Assembly (NCBI RefSeq): GCF_963662735.1
Contig: NZ_OY759744.1
Location: 1,468,153-1,532,152 of the forward strand
DNA length: 64,000 nt
Reading direction: 5' to 3'
Source: an uncultured Methanoregula sp.
GTDB taxonomy: Archaea > Halobacteriota > Methanomicrobia > Methanomicrobiales > Methanospirillaceae
The notes under the pieces are model-generated. The model searched no databases, was not told the origin of the DNA, and saw nothing but the letters and a program-made list of their open reading frames with translations. Both the position numbers and the translations under genes were made by a program. Positions 17,983-26,208 of this stretch are shown here, piece by piece (the stretch's first letter is position 1; each line of letters opens with the position of its first letter).

Positions 17983-19275
17983 ATGGCAATTGACTGGTAT
18001 AACGAATTTGTCGACCTGAATTATACCCCGGCGCGTGACGATCTTGTCTGCCTGTTTTATTTTGAACCGGCAGCCGGCATCGGGCCTGAGGAAGCGGTCG
18101 GCCGCATTGCATCCGAGAGCTCGACCGGTACCTGGACAACGCTTTTTACGATGCCGCCGCGGATGAAGGCGCTCCAGGCAACGGCATTTGAGATCGAGGG
18201 AAATTTCGTGAAGATTGCCTACCCCCTCGAACTCTGGGAAGAAGGCAATGCCGTCCAGCTGTTAAGCGGGATTGCCGGCAACATCTTCGGGATGAAAGCG
18301 CTCAAAAACCTCCGGCTCATCGATGTCACGTTCCCCGCAGCGTACCTGAAGCATTTCAAGGGTCCGCACTTTGGCAATGACGGGATACGGAAGATGATGA
18401 AGATCCCAAAACGCCCGCTGACCGGTGCGGTGCCCAAGCCGAAGATCGGTTTTACCGCAAAGGAGCACGCCGAGGTAGGGTACGAGACCTGGATGGGCGG
18501 GTTCGATTTTGTCAAGGACGACGAGAACCTGACATCGACTTCATTCAACCGGTTCGATGACCGGGTGAAGTACATGACGAAACTCCGGGACAAGGCGGAG
18601 AAGGAGACCGGTGAGAAAAAATCCGCGTTCCTGAACATCACGGCCGACACGGAGACGATGAAGAAGCGGGCCGATCTCCTCGCGGAGTACGGCTGGAACT
18701 ACGCGATGATCGATGTGGTGGTTGCGGGAACATCGAGCGTCATGACGATGCGGGACTACTGTTCCGATCTCGGGCTTGCCATCCACTCCCACCGGGCCAT
18801 GCACGCAACCTTTGACCGGAATCCCAAGCACGGCATCACGATGCAGTTCCTGGCAAAGCTCATGCGTCTTGTCGGCGTATCGCAGATCCACTCGGGCACG
18901 GCGGTCGGGAAACTGACGGGCACGAAAAAGGAAGCCACCGTTATCGCGGACGTGCTCCGGGAGAAGAAGACAAAGGCGGTCGGCACCATGCTGCTCGACC
19001 AGGACTGGGGAAAGATCAAAACCGCGTTCCCGGTCTCCTCGGGCGGGCTTCACCCGGGGCTTGTCCCGGATGTGCTCGACATCTACGGCACCGAACTCGT
19101 GCTTCTCGTGAGCGGCGGGATCCACGGCCACCCGAAAGGGACCCGGGCCGGGGCACGGGCAACCATGCAGGCAATCGAGGCGTGGCAGGAAGACATCATG
19201 CTCGATGAGAAAGCCAAAAAGGCAAAGGAACTCAAAGGCGCCCTTGAGAAGTGGGGATACTACAAGCCGAAGTGA
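17983..19275 (+). CDS. rbcL: Form III ribulose-bisphosphate carboxylase large chain
   Basis: RuBisCO of the archaeal type, 430 residues, complete. The catalytic lysine is K152 in PKPKIGFT; the carbamylated lysine and metal ligands are K178, D180 and E181 in GFDFVKDDE. HSHRAMHA, HSGTAVGKL and SSGGLHPG match later active-site loops. In methanogens of this order RuBisCO is known to act with phosphoribulokinase in the reductive hexulose-phosphate pathway, or otherwise in nucleoside salvage; the window contains no phosphoribulokinase, so the local sequence does not decide. It follows aglB by 126 bp but has its own TATA element and no functional link to it. Confidence 0.95.
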   Translation: MAIDWYNEFVDLNYTPARDDLVCLFYFEPAAGIGPEEAVGRIASESSTGTWTTLFTMPPRMKALQATAFEIEGNFVKIAYPLELWEEGNAVQLLSGIAGNIFGMKALKNLRLIDVTFPAAYLKHFKGPHFGNDGIRKMMKIPKRPLTGAVPKPKIGFTAKEHAEVGYETWMGGFDFVKDDENLTSTSFNRFDDRVKYMTKLRDKAEKETGEKKSAFLNITADTETMKKRADLLAEYGWNYAMIDVVVAGTSSVMTMRDYCSDLGLAIHSHRAMHATFDRNPKHGITMQFLAKLMRLVGVSQIHSGTAVGKLTGTKKEATVIADVLREKKTKAVGTMLLDQDWGKIKTAFPVSSGGLHPGLVPDVLDIYGTELVLLVSGGIHGHPKGTRAGARATMQAIEAWQEDIMLDEKAKKAKELKGALEKWGYYKPK

Positions 19276-19535
19276 GAGCGGGGAATTTTTTTTTGGAAAT
19301 TTTTTTCACGTGTGCTCCCACGACGGATCAGTGGCCGGAAGCAAATTGAATAATACTTAACTGCCCCACCGTACCCCGGAGCGGCCCTGAAGCGCAGGGC
19401 GCTTTCGGATTTTTCTGTTGCGGGAAAGAGCGTTACGGTTTCATCCCTGTTTTTTCAGAGCATAATGTTGCCTTCACCTCGCCGGAAAATGTGCATCATC
19501 GTAACCTTCATGAACCTGCAATTCCATCGGACAGT

Positions 19536-19730
19536 ATGCACGACATCATCAGCAGCAAAAAGATGGAGAACGGAATCGTTGTTTTCTGGGACGAGGAAGG
19601 CGCAAAAAAGTTCGAATCATTCAATTATGCCGAACTCGTGGACATGAAGATCAATGCGCTCGATCTGCTCGAACGCCCGAAATCGTACAAGGCTGATCCG
19701 GCGGCGCACAAGTTAATCGTAAAAAAATAA
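19536..19730 (+). CDS. Small conserved-looking hypothetical protein
   Basis: A 64-residue acidic/basic soluble protein beginning MHDIISSKKMENGIVVFWDEEG and ending in AAHKLIVKK. No cysteines, membrane helix or known motif are visible. The codon use resembles neighbouring genes, which favours a real gene. The start could also be ATG 19563 (MENGIVVFW) or further upstream at 19491. It lies between RuBisCO and the redox operon, on the same strand as both; no function can be proposed. Confidence 0.55.
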   Translation: MHDIISSKKMENGIVVFWDEEGAKKFESFNYAELVDMKINALDLLERPKSYKADPAAHKLIVKK

Positions 19731-19784
19731 TTCTTCTTTTCTCCGGTTTGTAAAAATTCTCCCGCTGATATTCAGCACAACGCA

Positions 19785-19810
19785 TATAAGTGTATAAGCA
19801 AACACTTATA
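19785..19810 (+). promoter_or_regulatory. Perfect palindromic operator before the ArsR-flavodoxin gene
   Basis: TATAAGTGT (19785-19793) and ACACTTATA (19802-19810) form a perfect 9-bp inverted repeat around an 8-base spacer, ending 9 bp before the ATG at 19820. It covers the place where a TATA box would lie for a short leader, as expected for self-repression by an ArsR-family protein. Sequence symmetry is seen directly; binding is inferred. Confidence 0.75.
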
Positions 19811-19819
19811 CAGAATTTC

Positions 19820-20710
19820 ATGGAGCCCTGTAACAAGTGCAATGTATGTACCAAGCTCTGCGAGATCGTTCCCGTGATGGCCGGGACGTTCAAGGCGCTG
19901 GGCGATTTGACAAGACTCCAGATCATTTCCATCCTCTCGACCGATACGAGCGGGACGCTCGGTGTTTCCGAACTCGCAGCCCGGCTTAACATCTCCCAGC
20001 CCGCGGTCTCGCAGCACCTGAAAACACTGAAGAGCGAAAGGCTCGTTGATTCGCGGCGGGACGGGTTCTATGTCTATTACACGGTCAACCGCGAGCGAAT
20101 GATGGAGTTCCGGGAGCATTTCGAGCTGATGTACGCGAGCGTCATGCAGCAGTGCAGCCGCGAGATGATCCGGAAGGCATCCCCCGGCCGCACGGTCCGG
20201 GCCTGCGTCATCTACTACTCGTACTCCGGCATCACGCGGGGCATAGCGGAGGGCATCCGGAACGCAAGCGGGTGCGATCTCATCGAGGTCCGGACCAAAA
20301 CCCCGTACTCTTCGTTCACCGCGTACACGACCGGTGTCCTGCGGTCCCGGAAGATGGCCTGCGACCCCATTGTCCCGGACGAGATCGATGTCTCGCAGTA
20401 CGATCTGCTGATCATCGGAACCCCGGTCTGGGCATGGAAGCCGTCGCCTGCCATCAATGCGGCAGTGAAGGCACTCAAAGGCTCCGAAGGAAAGATGGCC
20501 GTGATCTTCACTACCTGCTCCAACCATCCCGGGGAAGCCCTGCCGCTTCTCAGCAAAGCCCTGGAGGAACGCGGGGTTACCGTAATGGCAGAGATCAGCC
20601 TGAATGCGGAGGATACGAAGAACCCGGATGCGGGAGGCGAGATCCTCCGGCAGATCATTGCGGCGAATCCGCTCAGGGGAATGGACGAAGGAACAATGAA
20701 CACGACGTGA
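19820..20710 (+). CDS. ArsR-type regulator fused to flavodoxin, with N-terminal Cys4 motif
   Basis: A 296-residue fusion. Residues 1-20 contain C4-x2-C7-x2-C10-x3-C14, the spacing of a [4Fe-4S] ferredoxin half-site. Residues about 21-110 are an ArsR-type winged helix (FKALGDLTRLQIISIL, then ISQPAVSQHLKTLKSERLVD). Residues about 130-280 are a flavodoxin fold with the FMN phosphate loop YSYSGITRGIAEGI and the ring-binding GTPVWAWKPSP loop. This suggests a redox-responsive repressor that carries its own flavin and perhaps an iron-sulphur cluster. The start is ATG 19820, immediately behind the palindrome. It heads a cluster with two more flavodoxin-like genes; the next gene begins 4 bp after its stop. 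Confidence 0.88.
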   Translation: MEPCNKCNVCTKLCEIVPVMAGTFKALGDLTRLQIISILSTDTSGTLGVSELAARLNISQPAVSQHLKTLKSERLVDSRRDGFYVYYTVNRERMMEFREHFELMYASVMQQCSREMIRKASPGRTVRACVIYYSYSGITRGIAEGIRNASGCDLIEVRTKTPYSSFTAYTTGVLRSRKMACDPIVPDEIDVSQYDLLIIGTPVWAWKPSPAINAAVKALKGSEGKMAVIFTTCSNHPGEALPLLSKALEERGVTVMAEISLNAEDTKNPDAGGEILRQIIAANPLRGMDEGTMNTT

Positions 20711-20714
20711 AACC

Positions 20715-21200
20715 ATGAAGACCAGTATTGTTTACAACTCATATTCCGGGAATACCCGGGGAATTGCAGAACAGATCCACGGAGCCTGCGGAGGCGATCT
20801 CATAGAGGTGAAGTCAAAGGAATACTCCACCCGGCTCGCTGCGTACACCGTCGGGTGTTACCGCGCGATAAAAGGAAAATATGATCGCATCGAACCGGCA
20901 GTCATCAATGTTTCCGGCTCTGACTGCGTGGTTATTGGGACGCCCGTCTGGGGTGGGAAACCAACACCGGCGATCAACGGGGTGGTTGCGATACTGCAGG
21001 GATGCAGCGGGAAACCGGCCGTGCTCTTTGCAACCTGCGGGAAGAATGCAGGTGATTCCCTCGCGATTCTTGCCAGAGCGCTCGAAGCAAAGGGCATGAC
21101 GATTGCCGGGCAATTCGTTTTCACAAAGCAGGATCTCCGGAACAAGGAACTGCTGGATACGCTGATCTCAGGAATAACGAAAACGGAACGGAGCCCATGA
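20715..21200 (+). CDS. Flavodoxin family protein
   Basis: A 161-residue single-domain flavodoxin. The phosphate-binding loop is YNSYSGNTRGIAEQI and the flavin-ring loop GTPVWGGKPTPAING. It is clearly a paralogue of the C-terminal domain of the preceding fusion (same TR-GIAE loop, same AYT-G segment, same GTPVW loop), so the cluster grew by duplication. It probably carries one or two electrons between the EFR1 protein downstream and an unknown partner. The stop overlaps the next start by 4 bp. Confidence 0.9.
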   Translation: MKTSIVYNSYSGNTRGIAEQIHGACGGDLIEVKSKEYSTRLAAYTVGCYRAIKGKYDRIEPAVINVSGSDCVVIGTPVWGGKPTPAINGVVAILQGCSGKPAVLFATCGKNAGDSLAILARALEAKGMTIAGQFVFTKQDLRNKELLDTLISGITKTERSP

Positions 21201-21991
21201 AGACCATCATCTATTATTTTACCGGCACCGGCAATTCGCTGGCCGCTGCGAGGAAGATCGCGACAGCACTCGGGGACTGTGAGCTCGTATCGATCGCAAC
21301 GCTTTCGGATACGCAGGGGCCAATTGTCCCGGAATCGGATCGCGTGGGAATCGTCTGCCCGGTGTACTTCTCGGGACTGCCGCTGATGGTGGAAGAATTT
21401 TCCGGCCGTCTCGATCTCTCCCGCACCCGGTACACCTTTGGTGTTGTCACGTTCGGAGGCAGCGGAAGCGCCCCGACCCTCCGGCAGCTGGATGAACTGC
21501 TCAAAAATAACGGCCACGGGCTGGATGCCGGTTTCCCGGTGAAGATGCCCGGCAATTATATCTTCTTGTACGGCTCCCCGGCCGGCAAAAAACAGGTGGA
21601 TCTCCTCGCATTGGCTGACAGCCAGATCAGAGCGATGATTCCTGCAATTGAACGCTGTGAACACCGCAACCTGCCCCGGTCCATCTTTGGCAGGCTCCTC
21701 CATGCGGTGGCATATCCCTGGTTCGTCTCCCATGCACATACCGAGGACCGGAAGTTTTCGGTAACCGATGCCTGCACTTCCTGCGGTACCTGTGTACAGG
21801 TCTGCCCCGCCCATAATATCGAACTCGTCCAGGGCCGGCCGGCCTGGCAGCACCGGTGTGAGGTCTGCTGCGCATGCATCCAGCTATGCCCGGCCCAGGC
21901 TATCCAGGCCGGCAGTAAAACCCCGAATCGCCAGAGGTACCGGAACCCGGAGGTCAGTGTCGCCGATCTGAAAGCACGGCGGGGCGAATAG
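21197..21991 (+). CDS. EFR1-family flavodoxin-ferredoxin protein
   Basis: A 264-residue electron carrier of the EFR1 type: an N-terminal flavodoxin-like domain (YYFTGTGNSLAAARKIA phosphate loop, about 1-165) and a C-terminal double [4Fe-4S] ferredoxin domain with CTSCGTCVQVCPA and CEVCCACIQLCPA. Such proteins are thought to pass electrons between ferredoxin and flavin pools in anaerobes. It is translationally coupled to the flavodoxin upstream by a 4-bp overlap. A radical SAM gene, which would need low-potential electrons, follows 72 bp later. Confidence 0.9.
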   Translation: MKTIIYYFTGTGNSLAAARKIATALGDCELVSIATLSDTQGPIVPESDRVGIVCPVYFSGLPLMVEEFSGRLDLSRTRYTFGVVTFGGSGSAPTLRQLDELLKNNGHGLDAGFPVKMPGNYIFLYGSPAGKKQVDLLALADSQIRAMIPAIERCEHRNLPRSIFGRLLHAVAYPWFVSHAHTEDRKFSVTDACTSCGTCVQVCPAHNIELVQGRPAWQHRCEVCCACIQLCPAQAIQAGSKTPNRQRYRNPEVSVADLKARRGE

Positions 21992-22063
21992 AATCGGTCA
22001 CCGGCAGGCAGGAATTTTTGTGAGAGTTCTGCAGTATAACGGCCCGGATGCGATCAGGACCGT

Positions 22064-23152
22064 ATGATGGAATCAAGCGGCACAAAATCCCGGGATATCT
22101 TCAACCGCGTCATCGCGGAGACGCTTGCGCAGGCGATCCGGATCATTGCCAGTGACCCGGCCCTTGTTATCCCCGGGTCTGTCATCCTCCACCACCAGAA
22201 AAAAGCTGCGGATGTGCGCAGGCAGTACGAACGGGAGGGACTCTTTGTCCCGCCCGTCATCATCGCAAGCATCACCTCGCGCTGCAACCTTGCCTGTGCC
22301 GGCTGCTACATGAACGGGCGGAACACCAGGCCTGCAGCGGAGATGAGCCCGGAGACCCTTGCATCACTCGTCAGCCAGTCCGCTGAACTGGGGGTCTCGG
22401 TCTTTGTCACTGCCGGGGGCGAACCGCTGGTACGGCGGAACGAGATCTTCCGCAATGCACAGGCCCACCCGGAAATACTTTTCCCGGTCTTCACGAACGG
22501 ACTCCTGGTTGACGACGCAGTTGCCGACCGGATCGCACAATTACGGAACATTGTCCCGGTCATCAGTTTCGAAGGATTCCGCGAGGACACCGACTCGCGC
22601 CGGGGCAACGGGGTGTTCGACCGGCTGCTGGAGACCTGCGCCCGGCTGAAAAAACACAACATCTTCTTCGGCTGCTCGGTCACGATCACCCGGGAGAATT
22701 TTTCCCGGGTTACGGACGAGGCATTTATCCGGCAGATGACCGGTGCCGGCGCCCGGGTCTTCACGTTCGTTGAGTACGTGCCCATGGAGCCCGGGACGGA
22801 AAGCCTCGTTCTCACCCATGAACAGAAGAAAGTACTCCAGGTGGTTCTCATGGACTTCAACCGGAAATTCCCGGCACTTTTCATTGGCTTCCCGGGTGAT
22901 GAGGATGAGTACGGCGGGTGCCTTGCAGCAGGCCGGGGCTTTGTGCATGTCAGTCCGTCCGGTGATCTTGAACCCTGCCCGGCAGCGCCGTACTCGGACG
23001 CGAACCTTGCAGCAGTTCCGCTCAAAAGTGCGCTGCGGTCCCGGTTACTTGAGCGGATCCGGCATGAGCATGGTCTTCTCACGGAATCAACCGGTGGCTG
23101 TGCGCTCCGGGCAAACCGGGCATGGGTCCAGGAATTGCTGGGCTCACCATAA
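22064..23152 (+). CDS. Radical SAM protein with SPASM-like C-terminus
   Basis: A 362-residue radical SAM enzyme. The cluster motif is C-x3-C-x2-C in CNLACAGC, followed by the SAM-contacting TAGGEPL. Later cysteines in GGCLAAGRGF, DLEPCP and STGGCAL resemble a partial SPASM/twitch auxiliary-cluster region. The substrate is unknown; the set of flavodoxins and EFR1 just upstream on the same strand suggests they supply its reducing electrons. Two in-frame ATG codons (22064, 22067) serve as possible starts. It may be the last gene of the cluster controlled by the palindrome at 19785, or have its own promoter in the 72-bp gap. Confidence 0.85.
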   Translation: MMESSGTKSRDIFNRVIAETLAQAIRIIASDPALVIPGSVILHHQKKAADVRRQYEREGLFVPPVIIASITSRCNLACAGCYMNGRNTRPAAEMSPETLASLVSQSAELGVSVFVTAGGEPLVRRNEIFRNAQAHPEILFPVFTNGLLVDDAVADRIAQLRNIVPVISFEGFREDTDSRRGNGVFDRLLETCARLKKHNIFFGCSVTITRENFSRVTDEAFIRQMTGAGARVFTFVEYVPMEPGTESLVLTHEQKKVLQVVLMDFNRKFPALFIGFPGDEDEYGGCLAAGRGFVHVSPSGDLEPCPAAPYSDANLAAVPLKSALRSRLLERIRHEHGLLTESTGGCALRANRAWVQELLGSP

Positions 23153-23845
23153 TTTTTCACCGGGTTTTTCCGGCCACCCGGCATAATGGTAAAAAATTTC
23201 CCGGAAATTTTTCCAAAAAAAATCCGGAAATGGTTGTCGACATTTTTTTTATTTTTTTGCACCAGAATTTTTTCCGGATGCCGGAAGATTATCTCCCCAT
23301 TACCAGCCGGAGCAAAGTACAGTCAGTACCTTCTCCTCTGTCGGCATGCAACCTGTGCTCCGGCGTTAAAAAATCTCTTCAAAAATCGAGTATTTTGCCA
23401 TAATTCTCGCTAAAAACGTCCAGTTTTTACCCCTGCGTTCCGGGGCACGCTATGGGGCCTGGAATCGCGTTTCTCCAAAAAACGGCCTGAAGTATGTGGC
23501 AAATCAACAGAAGCGCAATAAAAGGGTTCCGGAAATAGTCTCAATTTATGCGTATTTTGGTGAAAAGAGCGAATTTTGAGCGATTCAAAAATAGTCTCGC
23601 ATTCAATTCCCTGCCGAACCGCGATTCGACAAAAAAAGCAGGTAAACGGAGCCCGTATAGGGCGTATTTTGGCAATCCGGGCAATGTGGGGATCATGGGG
23701 AGCCCCGTCATTCCAGGTAGTCTTGCAGTATTGCCGCAGGGGGTGTAATACCTGACACGGCCAGTAGGCATCACGTTTTTTGTAGGGTGATTCCCGCGAA
23801 AAATTTTTCCCGGTTTTTTCCCGGTTTCATTCTGAAATTTTTTTG
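23153..23845 (+). other. Long intergenic region before uvrB
   Basis: About 690 bp with no convincing gene. It is rich in A/T runs and CCGG-containing short repeats (for example AAATTTCCCGGAAATTTTT near 23193-23211). A perfect 7-bp hairpin TAAAAAC/GTTTTTA with a 5-base loop lies at 23411-23429. Short open frames on both strands show no protein-like composition. Its end merges into the uvrB promoter. Confidence 0.6.
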
Positions 23846-23904
23846 TTCACTTTCCTGCCCCATTCCCATTCCTTTTAATATCATAATCCGAGATCCTAAG
23901 CACC
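23846..23904 (+). promoter_or_regulatory. uvrB promoter with TTCACTTTC box
   Basis: TTCACTTTC at 23846-23854, followed by CTGCCCCA and then TTTAATA at 23874-23880, 28 bp after the start of the box; the GTG start at 23905 is about 30 bp further. The box, the CCCC-rich spacer and the distances match the uvrA promoter at 5338, pointing to shared control of the two repair genes. Confidence 0.6.
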
Positions 23905-25832
23905 GTGACAGAATTCCAGCTTGTCTCCGGCTTTGCACCGGCCGGCTCGCAACCTGAAGCAATCAGGCAACTGACCGCAGGTCTCGTCCGGGACGATCAG
24001 TACCAGACGCTCCTTGGCGTCACCGGCTCCGGCAAAACGTTCACGATGGCAAACGTGATCGCGGCCGCGAACCGGCCGACCCTTGTACTTGCGCACAACA
24101 AGACGCTTGCCGCCCAGCTCTATTCGGAATTCTGCGACTTCTTCCCCCACAATCATGTCGAGTACTTCGTCTCCTACTACGACTATTACCAGCCCGAGTC
24201 CTACATCCCGGCAAAAGACCAGTATATCGAGAAAGACTCGGCTATCAATCCCAAGATCGAGATGCTCCGGCTCTCGGCCACCGCTTCGCTCTCGCATCGC
24301 CGCGACGTGATCGTGGTTGCCTCGGTCTCCTGCATCTACGGTCTCGGCAACCCGGAGAATTTCCGGAACATGGGGTTCGAGCTCGCGGTCGGCCAGAAGA
24401 TCTCGCGGAACGATATCATGAGCCGGCTGCTCGATATCCTCTTCGAGCGAAACGATATCGAGCTCATGCCGGGCCGGTTCCGGGTCAAGGGGGACACGAT
24501 CGATATCATCCCCGGGTACTTCAACGATATTATCCGGATCGAGATGTTCGGCGACGAGATCGAGCGGATCAGCGAAGTGGACAAGAACACCGGCAACCGG
24601 AAAGAGCAGCTGAAATATTTCTACGTGTACCCCGCCCGGCACTTCGTTACCCCGGAGAGCGCCCGCGTCGCAGCCATTGCCTCGATCGAGCAGGAACTCG
24701 ACGAAGTCCTGCCCACGCTCGGCATGATCGAGGCGCACCGGCTCGAACAGCGGACCCGGTACGACCTCGAAATGATCCGGGAGACCGGTTCCTGCAAAGG
24801 GATCGAGAATTATTCCCGGCATTTCGATGGCAGGAGTGCGGGCGAGAAACCCTACTGCCTGCTCGACTATTTCCCCGATGATTTCCTGATGATCATCGAT
24901 GAGAGCCACCAGATGATCCCCCAGCTCCACGGGATGTACAATGGCGACCGCTCGCGCAAGAAATCCTTGATCGACTACGGGTTCCGTCTCCCGAGCGCCT
25001 ACGATAACCGGCCCCTGAAGTACCACGAGTTCGAGCAGTACATGACTTCCGTTGTGTTCGTATCCGCGACTCCCGGGGAATACGAGCTGAGGAAATCCGG
25101 AACTGCGGTAGAACAGATCATCCGCCCCACGGGGCTTGTTGACCCCGAAGTCGAGGTTCGGCCCATCGAAGGGCAGACGGACGATGTAATCCGCGAAGTG
25201 CAAAAAACCATTGCCCGGGGCGACCGTGTCCTCGTCACCACGCTCACCAAGAAACTTGCCGAGGAACTCTCGGAATTCCTGGCCGACCAGGGGATCAAGA
25301 CCCGGTACCTCCACTCCGAGATCCAGACGCTTGAGCGGAGCGAGATCATCCGCGAGCTCCGGCTTGGCAAGTTCGATGTCCTTGTCGGGATCAACCTGCT
25401 GCGGGAAGGGCTCGATATTCCCGAAGTCGGGTACATCGGTATCCTGGATGCGGACAAGAAGGGTTCCTCCGGGATACAAAGAGCCTGATCCAGATCATCG
25501 GGCGGGCGGCCCGGAACGTGAACTCGAAAGTTGTACTCTACGCCGATGTCATGACCGACTCGATGAAGCGGGCGATTGCCGAGACAAAAAGGCGGCGCAC
25601 CCTGCAGGTGGCGTTCAATAAAAAACACAACATTACCCCGCTGACCATCATCAAGCCCGTCAAGGAGAAAGAAGTCGAGATCACCGACACCCGTCACATC
25701 CCGAAGAACGAGATCCCCAATGTGGTCATCAATCTTGAAAAAGAGATGATGGATGCAGCCGAGCGGCTCGACTTCGAACGGGCGATTGCGCTGCGGGAGC
25801 AGATCAAACAGTTACACGCAAGGCTTGGATGA
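23905..25832 (+). CDS. uvrB: Excinuclease ABC subunit B, broken by a one-base deletion
   Basis: UvrB is the DNA helicase-like damage-verifying subunit handed over by UvrA. Walker [11 protein letters not shown], the beta-hairpin [17 protein letters not shown] and the later motif [14 protein letters not shown] are intact. At 25458-25459 one G is missing from an expected AAGGAAGGG run, so the first frame stops at 25488 after 527 residues; the next frame continues with [12 protein letters not shown] (motif VI) and ends with the UVR domain ([20 protein letters not shown]) at 25832. Restored, it would be about 642 residues, normal length. A lone defect in otherwise conserved sequence suggests either a sequencing error or a very recent mutation. 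Confidence 0.93.
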
Positions 25833-25871
25833 GCTGGTCTGGAATATTTTTCTTTCTTGTTAATTCGACAC

Positions 25872-26016
25872 TCGTTACATAGTGCCTGCAATGTGTGATA
25901 TGTTTGTGAGGGTGACCCCCTCGCTCCCCCAAAGGGGGAGGCATCCCAAGGGGAGCGCCCCCTTGACCCCCGGTGATTTCCGAAGCCACTGATGGAGTCA
26001 ACCGGCACTATAACGA
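25872..26016. repeat. Hairpin-rich segment with imperfect inverted ends
   Basis: Just after uvrB, TCGTTACATAGTGCC (25872-25886) is the inverted match of GGCACTATAACGA (26004-26016) apart from a 2-base gap. Inside lie two perfect 7-bp hairpins: CTCCCCC/GGGGGAG with a 3-base loop (25924-25940) and CAAGGGG/CCCCTTG with a 5-base loop (25947-25965). It could be a small non-autonomous mobile element or a structured RNA. No protein frame is supported. Confidence 0.6.
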
Positions 26017-26068
26017 AGGTACAAAGGCATTTTTTTGATTTTTGCAGGAAATAGAAGCGACGCGGGGG

Positions 26069-26128
26069 CGCCCCGTCGGGGGCGGCGCAACTCATCAAAA
26101 CCTGGGGTATGGGGGCATCAGCCCCCAT
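26069..26128. repeat. Second GC-rich hairpin pair
   Basis: CGCCCC/GGGGCG with loop GTCG (26069-26084) and ATGGGGGC/GCCCCCAT with loop ATCA (26109-26128) lie between the uvrB 3' side and the convergent polB stop. They may be terminator or transcript-end structures for the convergent genes, or belong with the hairpin segment just upstream. Confidence 0.55.
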
Positions 26129-26208
26129 CATTGTATCTCGAAAAATGTTTGTCCAATTCAATGATGACTACTGAAAAAAGTACGGTAAAGCCGGAATATT
26201 GCCCGGCT

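Noticed and set aside
17983-19275. RuBisCO-like protein (form IV) instead of true RuBisCO
   Set aside because: The catalytic lysine, the carbamylated lysine with its D and E ligands, and the SSGG loop are all present, so form III is favoured.
23430-23520. Possible tRNA in GTTCCGGGGCACGC-like sequence
   Set aside because: No cloverleaf can be formed: there is no acceptor stem pairing at the right distance.
23541-23774. Short frames on both strands before uvrB (66 and 77 codons)
   Set aside because: They cover each other, have no ribosome site, and start in AT-rich intergenic sequence.
23896-25479. 527-codon open frame antisense to uvrB
   Set aside because: Exact shadow of uvrB codons, with no domain and no start context.
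25694-26161. 155-codon minus-strand frame over the uvrB end and the hairpins
   Set aside because: It runs through the hairpins and the uvrB C-terminus; the peptide is a translation of palindromes and has no ribosome site.
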